Below, in pieces: positions 1 through 9,790 of a stretch of 64,000 nt of DNA. Both the position numbers and the translations under genes were made by a program. The notes beneath the pieces were generated by a model, which saw nothing but the letters and a program-made list of their open reading frames with translations, was not told the origin of the DNA and searched no databases. Position 1 is the first letter of the stretch, and the number at the start of each line of letters is the position of its first letter. The stretch is from positions 128,135,894 through 128,199,893 of the forward strand of contig OY720635.1 of the NCBI GenBank assembly GCA_963169105.1, in the 5' to 3' direction. The DNA comes from Ceriagrion tenellum (taxonomy: Eukaryota; Arthropoda; Insecta; Odonata; Coenagrionidae).

Positions 1-668
1 TTTTAAAGGCATAGAGTTGTTCTTGCCTGATATCATGACAAAGAATTCGAAACATGATCAAATAAATTTAGGTACTAGCTTTTGACAGTGGACAAATATA
101 GGAACGGAGAGTTTCACTGCATTTATATCTGTTGTTAGCTTATGCATTTGGGACTACAAGGGCGAGCTCATGGAGTTCTAATGTGGAGAAACAGGGCCCC
201 TTGAATTCTTCCCACAGAGTAGGATCCTACTCCGTGATTCTTCCTTACACCTTAACCAGCGGTACCCTCTGTCGTCAAATATCGCTGTTGTACTTCGTAA
301 CTCTTTTTTCAGTTGAGCGTGCTACTCAAGAAGGACATTTTGTTTTCAGATTGAAGTAATATCCAATTCAGTGGCAAATGAAATGAGAAGAATGGAAAAG
401 GAATCGTCTAATCATGAGGATGAAATATATCTCGAATAATATGGGCAATCCATTCTTATTGCCCGTTTAGGTTATCTTCTAAATGCAAACGCATAACGAT
501 TTTACTTATCAACCTATGTACATTTTGAGTGAATTCGTTCTTTCCCGAATAATCCTCTTTACCACTTGAAGTAGAGCTTATTAGGTTAGCATTTCTTTTT
601 TTCACATCATAATGTGCCTGACGAGGCTTGTTTAAAAATCTCAACACATATAGCGATTGTCTGAGCTA
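1..668. other. Unassigned AT-rich DNA
   Basis: No recognisable gene or repeat. The short open frames show no familiar motif and look like chance. The stretch ends at the 5-bp repeat AGCTA that borders the LINE tail to its right. Confidence 0.5.
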
Positions 669-910
669 CATCTACATCTACGTCATACCCTGCAAGACAC
701 CCGAAGGGTGTGTGGCAGGGGGTGCTTTCGCACCAGGCATGCATGAATGATATGGTAGAACACCGACATTACATTAAAACCCGCTTACCACACATGCAAA
801 GCGCCAATTAATTATCTAATACCCAAGAAGCATTCTATCTTAAATCGTTCCAACATGCAAGCAATACAAAGACTACTACTACAGATTCAAAATATCATGC
901 ATAAATAAGA
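669..910 (-). mobile_element. LINE family 1, 3' end only
   Basis: This is the last ~240 bp of a non-LTR retrotransposon, read on the minus strand. It ends at the left in GATGTAGATGTAG-type repeats after a terminal hairpin built from CCCTGC and GCAGGG. The same tail occurs at 2,341-2,817 (+), 21,989-22,376 (+) and 28,932-30,005 (-), where the last copy still has its RT frame. Similarity stops at about 910. The pentamer AGCTA flanks both sides (664-668 and 911-915), a plausible short target-site duplication. It is 5'-truncated and has no coding part. Confidence 0.85.
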
Positions 911-1134
911 AGCTATGGGGATATGTGGGTATCTACTCCTAAATACTGCTGGAAACGAAAGGAAACATAATTGGAGATGTTTAACTCCATAAAAACTGAA
1001 AAGTTTTCGAGTAAAGGTAGAATTTGGCAAATTAGTCATTAAATCGGAAATACTGCTTGGTGATGGTGAATGTTAATTAAGTAAATATAATAACAGAAAC
1101 AGTAATTGCACTTTTCCACAGGCTATTTTAATGA

Positions 1135-1173
1135 GTACGACGCGTTTCAGCTCACTTAGCTATCTTCAGGTAC
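1135..1173 (-). ncRNA. Hammerhead-ribozyme-like motif (A, minus)
   Basis: Read on the minus strand: GTAC, then an intact CUGANGA box (CTGAAGA), one extra T, a stem II of AGCT pairing with AGCT around a five-base loop, GAA, then the palindrome ACGCGT as stem III, C at the cleavage position (GTC), and GTAC to close stem I. Stem II differs from the copies at 20.0 and 62.6 kb yet still pairs, which argues for selection on structure. Stem I and stem III are very short, so activity may need a dimer. Activity is inferred, not shown. Confidence 0.6.
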
Positions 1174-1241
1174 AAGACAAGGTACATCATCATCATCAAA
1201 TCATCTATCCTCCGGTGAGCTATCATCAGGTTCAAGACCTT

Positions 1242-1282
1242 GTAAACACGACGATGGCTCTGTGAGCTGAAACGCGTCGTAC
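1242..1282 (+). ncRNA. Decayed hammerhead-like motif (A, plus)
   Basis: This is the plus-strand partner of the motif at 1,135-1,173. The 3' half is intact: GAA, ACGCGT, C, GTAC. Stem II pairs GGCTC with GAGCT around TGT, with one G-U pair. The 5' box is damaged (ACGACGA in place of CUGANGA), and the 5' arm of stem I reads GTAA. It is probably catalytically dead. Confidence 0.45.
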
Positions 1283-1331
1283 TCATTAATATATCCTGTG
1301 GAAAAAGTGCAATTGTTGTTTCTGTTATCAT

Positions 1332-2261
1332 ATGACGAACTTCCACGATATCTCGCCTGAATCTGTTGAAATAATTCTGTAAATTAAAAATGTCCTCTGA
1401 GAGTTTGGGCTAGTGTCTCAATGAATCGAAGCCCTGTGTCGTGAGTAAATAGCATAATTGTGGCTGCGGTGTCAACCTCTATCCCTTGGGCGCCTTTGAG
1501 GAAGTTTTGAATAAAAAAACCATGAAAACGCAGTGGTGAAGTTAAGGTGCGAGAACGCGACGAACGGATAAACATACGGATGTTCGAGTCTTGACCATAA
1601 TGGATCAGCTGAACCTCTCTCTCTGTTCTGCAGCGGAGCGCTCTGACTGTCCCGCAACCTTGCCACGAGTTAGATATCGGTTTCCTCCCCAACAGGGAAT
1701 TGTTCGGGAATGGTTACTATCAATATGCCGTGAGAACGTCACGCCTTTTAAGACCCCCTCTCATTCCGATTGCATCGCTGTTCCGTCGATTCTCCTCTTT
1801 CTTTTTTATTTTACGATTCCCAATCCAATTTCAGCGTGGTACTCATCTTTGAGTATAACACGGCGCCACTGACGAACGTGCCACGACACGGCGGGCCGTG
1901 CTCTCTTCTCGTCTTAGACTCCTCAAGGACGACTTCTCGGAGAGCTCCTTAAGGCGTGCGTGCCCGGAGGAGCAAGCACTCGACTCTCCTTGGCCTTAAC
2001 TCGTCCGTGTCGTGACAATGACCGCTCTCCTCTTCGTGAGTTTTCTGCCGGCGAGCCGTTTCCATCTCCCCTCGTGGCTGGAATGAGACAATGGAGAAAA
2101 GTTGAGAGAGATAAAGGCGGCATTCGCCCAAGGCTAACGTGGTTGCGAAAATAAATGGAAGTACGTTTCGTGTTTCTCTGAATTGTGAATGCTCGTCAAA
2201 ACAGTCGTTTTTGCGCGGAATACTCGTGGGACAATAATCGCTGATGTTATGCAAATTTTAG
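1332..2261. other. Unassigned DNA, partly GC-rich
   Basis: No recognised gene. A pyrimidine-rich run covers about 1,745-1,815, and a GC-rich patch with several overlapping short frames on both strands covers about 1,860-2,070. None of those frames has a motif I know. Confidence 0.4.
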
Positions 2262-3273
2262 TGCAACGGACATCAAGTGGAGAATACCTCAAGCCTAGAA
2301 GGCGTTCATGGGAAAAAGACAACTGCTGTGGTCAAAGAAGAAACATACTATTAACCCCCTCGTAAAACGGCAGATTAGATCGCGCCAATAAAATTAGAGA
2401 GCTAGATTGTAGAACCGATAGGTAGAAAATATAATTTTTTCCGCGTACCATTCGGGGCCATAACAGCTGTGATCGTCGTCATGAATAGTTCGAATTGTGA
2501 CAATAGGCAGACAGTAAATCTATCTCTTTATATTCTCTACGTTCTTCTTTATGCTTGATGTAAATATTGATGTTCTTATTTATGCATGATATTTTGAATA
2601 TGTAGTAGTAGTCTTTGTATTGCTTGCATGTTGGAACGATTGACGATAGAATGTTTCTTGGGTATTAGATTTTTAATTGGCGCTTTGCATGTGTGGTACG
2701 CGGGTTTAATGTAATTTCGGTGTTCTACCGTATCATTCATTCATGCCTGGTGTGGAAGCACCCCCTGCCACACACCATTTGGGTGGCTTGCAGGGTATGA
2801 CGTAGATGTAGATGAAGATAGGACTACACACCAAGAAACAGTATGTGAAAACATTCTCGTGGAGCGTGGCACTCTATGAATCGGAAGCATGGACCATTGG
2901 AAAAGCTGACCAGAACAGACGAGAAGCCTTCGAAACCTGGGGCCGGAGGAGGATGCGGAAGATAAAATGAACGGGAAAAAATAAGAAAAGATGAGGTGTA
3001 CAGAAGAGGAGAAGAGGAAAGGACCATACGGAACACCATAGAGAAAATAAGAACAAGATGGATTGGACACACCCTGAGACACAATGGGTTTGTGAAGGAC
3101 ATAACTGAAGTTATAATAGAGGGGAAAGTCCCCAGAGGAAGAATTAGTTCATGGATCATATAAAGAGAAAAGTACATTGGAAGAGATGCCAGGAGGTAAG
3201 GAAACTAGCATTAGATGGGGAAGGGTGGAGGGCTGTAGTCAACCAATCTTAGGATGGAATGACCAATGAATGC
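2262..3273 (+). pseudogene. RTE-type LINE, RT C-terminal relic
   Basis: This is the end of an RTE-like endonuclease-reverse transcriptase. Before the interruption the frame reads DIKWRI, then KAFMG and QLLWSKKK. After it the frame resumes with KKQYVKTFSWSVALYESEAW and continues through the usual GKAD and EAFETW blocks. An internal stop (TAG in the A-K-A-F region) and later stops and frameshifts break it. It ends near ACCAATCTTAGGATGGAATGACC and a short TGA-rich tail, as the copy at 59.3 kb does. A LINE family 1 tail (2,341-2,817) sits inside it, so this RTE copy is older than that insertion. Related copies lie at 10,060-10,330 (-), 52,523-53,010 (-) and 58,930-59,325 (+). Confidence 0.8.
2341..2817 (+). 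mobile_element. LINE family 1 3' fragment inserted in RTE
   Basis: It begins within the end of the RT frame (the sequence equivalent to NILLTPS in the copy at 29.4 kb) and runs through the 3' UTR to the CCCTGC/GCAGGG hairpin and GTAGATGTAGATGAAGA. On both sides the RTE frame can be followed (KKK before, KKQYVK after), which shows where it inserted. No clean target duplication is visible; short AAGA-like sequence occurs at both junctions. Confidence 0.8.
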
Positions 3274-3528
3274 AAATTTTAACGGAATGCTTCGCAAGTG
3301 AAAGCATCAGTAACCCATTATGTTAGAGGAGGAAATTGATGGCATTTTTGCGAACGAATTGTTATACCTTTTTATAGTTTTTTGTGACCAAAAATTCACG
3401 GATCAACATGGCTATGGCGCATAATTTTCCCTGTAGCGTCGTCTTTTATGATTTATTTTCCTTTTGTAAACAGTTTTCGGTTTTAATACGTTTAGAGAAG
3501 TCATAAGGGAAATAAGTCAATTTTTCAA

Positions 3529-3794
3529 ATGATATATGTGGACCCCAGAAGTCAAGGGGTCTAAGTGAAATTTTTGAAAAAAATAAGTTAGGTACAGGAA
3601 TGGGAAGTGAAAATATTAATCTCTTAGGTGGTAAAGAGATCCAAGTGATTTTCTTGACAGGTGCTGCTATCTAGGGTAATGCCTCTTAACTACTTAGTGG
3701 GTTGTACTGGACATTTTCAACTTTGACTTAAGTTTTCTCTAAACAATGGTTTTGTTACTTAGACCCCTTGACTTCTGGGGTCCTCATATATCAT
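3529..3794. mobile_element. 266-bp MITE with ~38-bp inverted ends
   Basis: The inverted ends are 3,529-3,566 and 3,757-3,794; they share the core GACCCCAGAAGTCAAGGGG and TCTAAGT almost perfectly. The interior has no coding capacity. The outermost ATGATATATG is partly self-complementary, so the exact target duplication cannot be fixed. The transposase family is unknown. Near-perfect arms suggest a fairly recent insertion. Confidence 0.75.
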
Positions 3795-3886
3795 ATGGAT
3801 AAATGTTTCTCGGGTGTTCCACCGGGTAAGTAGGTCCATAAGTCCCGACGTTTCGGAGAAAGACTTGTTCTTCATCTCCAGGGGTT
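3795..3886 (-). ncRNA. Penelope-type terminal relic, hammerhead-like
   Basis: On the minus strand, 3,844-3,886 reads CCC, CTGGAGA plus an extra T, an imperfect six-pair stem II (GAAGAA with TTCTCC, one A-C mismatch), GAA, palindromic ACGT as stem III, C, then GGG to close stem I. The rest (to 3,795) continues with the CCCGAGAAA block also seen at 58.47 kb. The A6-to-G change in the core makes it a probable inactive relic. The relation to Penelope elements is inferred from the shared motif order. Confidence 0.45.
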
Positions 3887-6264
3887 CTGATCTTTGCTCA
3901 TTGCGTTGATCAGGGGCTCATAGTTTTCGGCGTTTTATGGGGTGACAGAAACATTTAATAATACCGTTTAAGCATTTCCTACGCTCCAGTGCCTTCTTCT
4001 CTGCTGTTTGTTGTATTATTCCATCAAATCTCTTCTTGAGTAATCAATGATTATCCCAGTTGGTATAGCTTAAAGCTACTATTTCTAGGTCCCGTGTATC
4101 AATCCGGCAGAGGTGCCTGAATCCAGCCTAGCTTAGGCTGTATCAATTTAGCGTGTGCCAACTCTTTCGTAGGGAAACCGCAGCTGGCACAGGGAAAGGG
4201 ACTGGCCTCGATATCCATATGTTTCCATTAACACGAACTATTGGTCCTCGTGCATGGTGCACTTTACTGACATCGACACCCGCGTTTGTCGGTATATCAA
4301 GATCAACCAAATGCTTTCAGTTTCCACATTTCCATCTCTTCGTGCCTGAATTTCAATTTAATATCTCCTCCTGCTTGGAATGGTGATCCTTTTCTTGTCG
4401 CACAGACAGTTGAAAAGTTGCAGAACTTTCCAGGAGTCTGGTGGAATGAGTAGTCTCCCTAGTCTGAACGGATCTTCATAGCAGACTTGTGTATTATTTT
4501 AATCAACCATCTTACAATGATTGAGGATAGATATCGAATGAACAGTCTAATGATTCACTATTAACGTGTTCAACATAATTAGAATAGTTTATGTGAATTA
4601 GTTTAAATAAAAATGTTTAATTTATCATGACAGAAACAAAACACTTGCAGTTTTCCACTATAAGATTTAATACCGACTCGTTTCGTTGTTAACGCACCAT
4701 CTTAAAGTCCTTCAAAACTTGTTAGTAACTAAATTTTTAGCGGAAAACTGCTATTTTTTCTGAAATTATGGAATGTTTCTACCCTATCATGCATGAACCT
4801 TTTATTTTATTGTCTTCTCCTGCTTGGAGTGGTGATCATTTTCTTGTCGTATAAACACTTGAAAATACACCGTTCAAAATTGGAGTAATTTATTTGTTCA
4901 TATTTTAAGAAGCTTAAGAGGAAAATAAAAGTTTTATTCGATGGATGTTAATCTCTTCCAGAAATCGCGCTCGAAGGAATTATGACGAAAAAAACAGAGC
5001 TGCGTCGTCATCGAAATCGAGGGAGCGCTTGCATCGTACAGATTGCGATGACAATCATAGAGCTTAAAATGGTGGCGCACTTTATTACTTTAAAAACACA
5101 ACCGAAAGTATCAGCCAAAAAAATGGGAAGTTGTTTATCGTTCCCCCCATTGACTTTCGAGGTTATTATCCGGGAAAAATAAGGGAAATAGGGAAAAAAG
5201 GGATAAGAAAAGGGAAGCATGCGGACCTGTGATTAGTGTTGTGAACTCACGCGGCATATCCGTTCGAGGCGTAGCGAGACGGGAAAGAATAATTCAGGTG
5301 CCTGCCCCCTTATGTTCAGTCGAAAGGAGAGTTCTAGGAGTGGACCCTTCTCTGCTGGTGTCAGTGTTGGAATTGCCCTGTTTCTCCGCCTTACAGACAG
5401 ACCCTTCAAGAAAAAGAGAATATCCCGTTTCTCCCTCGCTCTGGCTTTTATGTCCACCGTGAATAGTTTCCCCGTTGTTTTATAGGACGTCGAGTGCACT
5501 TATCCTCTCGTACTCTCATCCTTCCTATTTTCCACTCGATGGGAATAGTCTTTGAAACGTCGAAAAATGGGAGGATTATTTGGGAAAAGTTTTCCGAATC
5601 GACTGGCTTTCCCCTCTCTCTTTCTCAATCTCTTCTCTCCCACACTGCATTGAGAGGAAGATAAACACAATCCGTGTGTCTCCCCTCGCGTTTCCGAAGT
5701 GATAAAATCTGAGGTAGGCATTAAGTGCGAGGTGAGTGTGCTTGTTGGGACTCCCTCCGATCCGTTTAGTAGGGCACGACGAAAAAGAAATTAGTGTTAG
5801 AGTCAGTCGCCTTGTCTTTCGCCTTGAGTGAGCGTAAGAAGAAAGCAACGGAGGAATGGCTGAGGTACGTAAACAAACAAAAAATGATGGGAAAATAAAA
5901 GTAACGCCATAGAAGTGTCATCGTTCCCATTGTCGAGTCGCTCGGAAAAAATCGAATTTCACGGCGATAAACTGAAAAGTCCCATCCAAACGTTTGCAGG
6001 TGTTTTTTCTTGGCTCCACCGGTTGAAGAAAATCATGTATAAAATACTGTAGTCAAACATCAGCTCCTAAAGATTCCAGGAACAAGCACTTCGTCAGAAA
6101 TCTTTGCTTTGTACTTAAATGGATTGAGCAAGGACTCAGCATTTGCTCTCGTTCCTGCTGTGTGATCGTCCTTTTTAAGGCACCTTCCCAACTTCTTTTG
6201 CAAATGCTGGTGATTGCATGGAAAGCCATCACATAGATGGGGTGAGCTCTTACGGTTAGACAAT
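3887..6264. other. Unassigned AT-rich DNA
   Basis: No gene recognised in 2.4 kb. The only structure noted is a direct repeat of about 52 bp (4,364-4,415 and 4,812-4,866). Small frames between 4,980 and 5,850 show no known domain and overlap on both strands. A piece at 6,037-6,264 beside the Penelope arm may belong to that element but has no second copy here. Confidence 0.4.
4364..4415 (+). repeat. Direct repeat copy 1 (partner 4,812-4,866)
   Basis: Both copies contain CTCCTGCTTGGA, then a TGGTGATC block and TTTTCTTGTCG, and end in TTGAAAA, about 450 bp apart in the same orientation with scattered mismatches. It may be a remnant of a local duplication or two copies of an unknown short repeat. 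Confidence 0.5.
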
Positions 6265-6712
6265 TAAAATAAAACAAAGAAAGTCTCCAAAGCCGTAAAC
6301 AATTGGCACCCTTCGTCAAAAAACACCTAAATTTACTGTTTTGGTGTGCTGGTAAACCACAGCAACGACCAACCACAGCCTCTCTACCAAGAAAACCCCT
6401 CTGTGATGGTTTACGGGAATGTTACTTCCTCGCCAGGGGCCAAACACTGACGCACACACAACCCAAATAGGATCCATTGCAAGGGCTAATGGGACCCCGC
6501 TAAAGACGTTTGGGTCATAACCTGGGATCCTTCATAGGGCTAATGAGACCCCACTAAGGATGCCCGGTTATTTACGCAAGCACACAAAATCACCCACTCA
6601 CACACACATATGGGCCCAACTTCTGGGAGAATCAGCTCCAAAAGAGCGTGGTCAAATGTACACAACAGGAAAGGACGAGGGTTGGGGGGGGGGTCTAATA
6701 CGCGTATTTTGA
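6265..6712 (-). repeat. Left (inverted) Penelope terminal arm
   Basis: This is the reverse complement of 8,015-8,450 with moderate divergence. It includes two ~55-bp units built on AAGGATNC and GGGGTCTCATTA, also present at 8,150-8,255. On its minus strand it begins with AATACGCGTATT followed by a long C run, so it carries only the 3' half of the hammerhead-like motif found whole at 7,988-8,036. Confidence 0.75.
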
Positions 6713-6742
6713 ATTTAAAAAATTTACTTCCCCTCTGTATAC

Positions 6743-7665
6743 TTACGCTACGTAGACGACATATTTGCAGTTTTTGATACCACGAAATATAACCTGGATA
6801 ATTTTGTCAGTGATCTAAACAGCCTGTTTCCATCCATCAAATTTACGGTAGAAATAGAAAAAGAAACTCGTCTTCCCTTCCTTGATCTCTGCCTCACTAG
6901 ATCTGGAGAAAAGATATCTTTTGATATTTATCGAAAACAAACACACACCACCAACTACATCCACAATCTTTCGTTCGACCATGCCAACCATAAACTGGCA
7001 GTCTTCCGCTCTCTCGTACATAGACTTTTTAACGTCCTTCTCGAAAGATCGGCTTTTAATAAGGAATTAAATTTATTAAAGAAATTGATAAACGGAATGG
7101 TTTTCAAGATTCTACAGTCGAAAACATAGTAAAGAAGTATAAATTTAAACTTTTGATTTCCAACTCCACCACACACAAGAAAGATGAAGCCGAAAAGTAC
7201 ATTAAATTGCCTTATTATCCCCGTTTAACGAAAGGTATCGATATAATCTTCAAATCAGTTAAAACTAAAATCTCCTATTCCAACCAAAACAAGCCTAAAA
7301 ACCTAATAGGAAACGCTATAGATAAAATTCCGGCATTAGAAAAATCAGGCATTTATAAAATCAGCTGTAGCACTTGCCATTTAGCCTACATAGGACAGAC
7401 ACGACGTACTTTACAAACCAGATTCAAAGAACACTACTCTCACTTCAGAAATCACAATCCCGAAAAGTCTAGTGTAGCGCAGCATCTAATCATGACCGGG
7501 CACGACGTAACAAAAGATAATTTGAAACTCGTAAAGCATACAATTAATAACCTATTGGACGCTTACGAGAGTATCTTTATTCGAAAAATCAAAGCCAAAC
7601 TCCTGAACAGCGACTCAGGACCCACGCCTCATTCCTCCCTCTACTCAGTTTTGCACTTGAAATAA
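6743..7665 (+). pseudogene. Penelope-like RT fragment plus GIY-YIG endonuclease
   Basis: The frame opens with LRYVDDIFAVF; YVDD (6,749-6,760) is the RT catalytic motif C. It continues through FTVEIEKETRLPFLDL and the thumb region. A single frameshift, probably one lost base, falls near 7,094-7,096. The second frame contains GIYKISCSTC and AYIGQTRR, the GIY and YIG motifs, with the Cys pair and following His that mark the Penelope endonuclease, then a conserved Arg/Glu set (RFKEH, YESIF). It stops at 7,663-7,665. RT and endonuclease would act together in target-primed insertion. The 5' two-thirds of the RT is missing, so it is not functional. Confidence 0.85.
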
Positions 7666-7986
7666 TTCGTTACTTCTCTTAACGGGCGCCGTTAACCGCT
7701 CACTTCCTTTCCCTTTCCTCCCCCCTCCCACCAACGTTCAACTTTACGTCCGTTACAACCCCCACTTGATCTTACACCTTCCCCTCCGCCTTTCCCCCTC
7801 CTCCCCCCCTTCACCAATAATTTTATTTGGTTGTTTCCATTCGCGTATTGTTTATCGCCCTTCCTCCCTCTCTTTCCCTATTGGATGACGTCTCTTCCCC
7901 CCTACTCCTCAGTTTACCTTCATTTACAACTTGGATGTCTTGACCCTTACTCACTTCAACCTTGTGTTGACGTGACGCGTTACATT
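7666..7986 (+). other. Penelope 3' UTR, pyrimidine-rich
   Basis: The stretch between the endonuclease stop and the terminal repeat is C/T-rich on the plus strand, with almost unbroken runs at 7,690-7,735 and 7,785-7,810. A similar pyrimidine-rich stretch at 59,640-60,200 also precedes a hammerhead-like motif, which suggests a shared 3' layout of Penelope-type elements here. No coding frame is supported. Confidence 0.5.
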
Positions 7987-7987
7987 C

Positions 7988-8036
7988 GGTTCGCTGAAGG
8001 GGGCTACTTTGTAGCCGAAATACGCGTATTCGACCC
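7988..8036 (+). ncRNA. Hammerhead-ribozyme-like motif in Penelope terminus
   Basis: Sense to the RT. Stem I pairs GGTTCG (7,988-7,993) with CGACCC (8,031-8,036), with one mismatch. The box CTGAAGG (7,994-8,000) matches CUGANGA except for the last base. One extra G (8,001) follows. Stem II is a perfect six-pair hairpin, GGCTAC/GTAGCC (8,002-8,007 and 8,011-8,016), with loop TTT. GAA (8,017-8,019) and palindromic ATACGCGTAT (8,020-8,029) form stem III. T8030 is the cleavage position. Hammerheads in Penelope terminal repeats are established knowledge. The extra core nucleotide recurs in the fold-back elements here. A9-to-G may weaken it. Confidence 0.65.
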
Positions 8037-8450
8037 CCCCACCATCGTCCGTTCCTGTTGTGTACATTTGACCACGCTCTTTTGGAGCTGATTCTCTCAG
8101 AAGTTGGGCCCATTTGTGTGGGTGATTTTGTGTGCTTGCGTAAATAACCGGGCATCCTTAGCGGGGTCTCATTAACCCTGTGAAGGATCCCAGGTTACAA
8201 CCCAAACATCCTTAGCGGGGTCTCATTAGCCCTTGCAAAGGATCCTATTTGGGTTGTGTGTGCGTCTGTGTTTGGTCCCTGGCGAGGAAGTAACATTCCC
8301 GTAAACCATCACAGGGGGGTGTTCTTGGTTGAGAGACTGTGGTTGGTCGCTGCTGTGGTTTCCCAGCATGCCAACACAGTAAGTTTGGTGTTTTCCGACG
8401 AAGGGTGTCAATTGTTTACGGCTTTTGGAGACTTTCTTTGTTTTATTTTA
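8015..8450 (+). repeat. Right Penelope terminal arm
   Basis: This pairs with the inverted arm at 6,265-6,712. Two tandem ~55-bp units lie at about 8,150-8,200 and 8,205-8,255, each with CATCCTTAGCGGGGTCTCAT. Similarity to the left arm ends just after TTTTATTTTA at 8,440-8,450. Confidence 0.75.
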
Positions 8451-9657
8451 GCTGGTGATTGCAATTTTATTGGCAAAACGATGGAAATCGCCTTTTACAG
8501 CAGCATTCTTAGATCTGATCTTTTGCAGCTCTCATTTCGACTCACTTCTCAGCTAACGATATTATTCCTTCACAATTTCTCATTTTCGATTTACAGAAGA
8601 GTCGTATTGGATGAACATAGGTCACAAAAATCAACGTTGTGGACTTATGGAACAGTCTACATTTATCAAAAAATGCCCGAAGGGACACAAGTTGTCGAAT
8701 GCCAAGTTTGTGAACTGACAATTTATGGGTTAATAATTCAAATAACTTTATTTACACATTTTGTCCTTTTTAGCTATTTTGTTTACATATTTTGTCGGTC
8801 AATGGATACAGGGCTCTGGGCTCCATAGTAATGTGTTAATATTGGAAAAGAGAACTGTTAACTTAGGAGGTATATTGGAGTAGGATGGTTGTGAGCCAGT
8901 AGTCCTTCATTGAAGAGGTGAATAACAGAATTTTTGAGCAGTTGTCATAACATCAATATTTGATGTCAGTGATAGATCCTAAGAATTCAATACTGGACGA
9001 CGTCAACGTGTCCCTTAGAGCAATTTTTTTAAAGGGCAGTAATGGTTTTTCTCACGAGTCCAACGATCGTCTTTTGAGCACAACGAATTATGGTCTGGTT
9101 GAATAATGAGAACTGGTGTGTTTCTTAGTGATTATGCGATAGCTTGGTTGTCTTAAGTAATTGTGATACATAGAGGTTAGGCCCAGATTGCCCATGCTGG
9201 CTTTTTCAATATCTTTCATATTAGAATGTGTGTTTCTCGGTCGAGCGTAAAGCGACGAACAAAAGTGCCTGTATAAAAATCCTAAAAATGTCTCAAGCGC
9301 CGAGATAGACAAGGAATCGACCGTTAGCTTGTGAGTCTAAACTTATGATCCGAAGATAAAATCGAAAAAGGCCGATATGCCATTAATTGCTATCACACAT
9401 CTACCGTCAACCTAAATCTGCCTCTGGAGCGAGGGCGGCCTTGAGGTGCGAATTTGACGGCGATGACAGCCTTGTCACGAGGTATCGGTCGAAAATATCC
9501 GTCATGGATTACCTGACTTCAAAGGACTCAAAATGGACACACTTGGGGTAACTTGGACTGATACGTATCGTAACAACGCTTCTCGTAACCTTAAAAACAG
9601 AGGTGCTCCTGAGTCGGAGGAAGAGTTATGACGCAAAGTGTGTCATAATTATATTCA
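8451..9657. other. Unassigned AT-rich DNA
   Basis: No repeat or gene recognised. A frame of 190 codons (8,256-8,828) starts inside the Penelope arm and has hydrophobic, low-information content; I regard it as chance. Confidence 0.4.
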
Positions 9658-9790
9658 CTACGTTTACCAATCGATCTCAGATCGATCTGAACGCGGATTG
9701 ATCTAAACATTTCAAGCGAACCGACTCAAATCGCCTGGTTTACCAATATGGACTGAATATATCGATAGTGAACTATCAAATCTTATCAGT
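9658..9790 (+). mobile_element. Half copy of TIR element (see 62,274)
   Basis: It starts with ACTACGTTTACCAATCGAT, the inverted end of the element at 62,274-62,541, and shares its internal blocks AACATTT, CCGACTC and ATCGCCTGGTTTACCAAT. No opposite end is found, so only the left part remains. Confidence 0.7.

Larger units (their letters stand above)
1088..1331. repeat. Fold-back element A with hammerhead-like arms
   Basis: Two inverted arms of about 69 bp (1,088-1,156 and 1,262-1,331) flank a ~105-bp spacer that contains a short CAT run. Both arms share TTCCACAGG-type and GAGTACGACGCGTTTCAGC-type blocks. Each arm carries a hammerhead-ribozyme-like motif, one per strand. Two other elements with the same architecture but diverged sequence lie at about 19,934-20,397 and 62,548-62,906. 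There is no protein-coding capacity. I infer a small non-autonomous element related to Penelope terminal repeats or to retrozymes; a plain DNA MITE is the alternative. Confidence 0.75.
6265..8450 (+). mobile_element. Penelope-like element with inverted terminal arms
   Basis: The coding core (RT end plus GIY-YIG, 6,743-7,665) is followed by a CT-rich 3' region (7,680-7,870) and a terminal segment (8,015-8,450). An inverted copy of that terminal segment lies upstream (6,265-6,712). The two arms share the ends GTTTACGGGAATGTTACTTC and TGTACACAACAGG in opposite orientation. Penelope elements are known to have terminal repeats in direct or inverted order, so this fits the family. The element is 5'-truncated: the frame joins the left arm just before the YVDD motif. 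Arms and coding region are well preserved, so the insertion is moderately young. Confidence 0.8.

Noticed and set aside
1184..1205. CRISPR-like or functional repeat array at the CAT run
   Set aside because: It is a short trinucleotide run in the spacer of a fold-back element.
8256..8828. A 190-codon gene
   Set aside because: It begins inside the Penelope terminal arm and has no motif beyond it.
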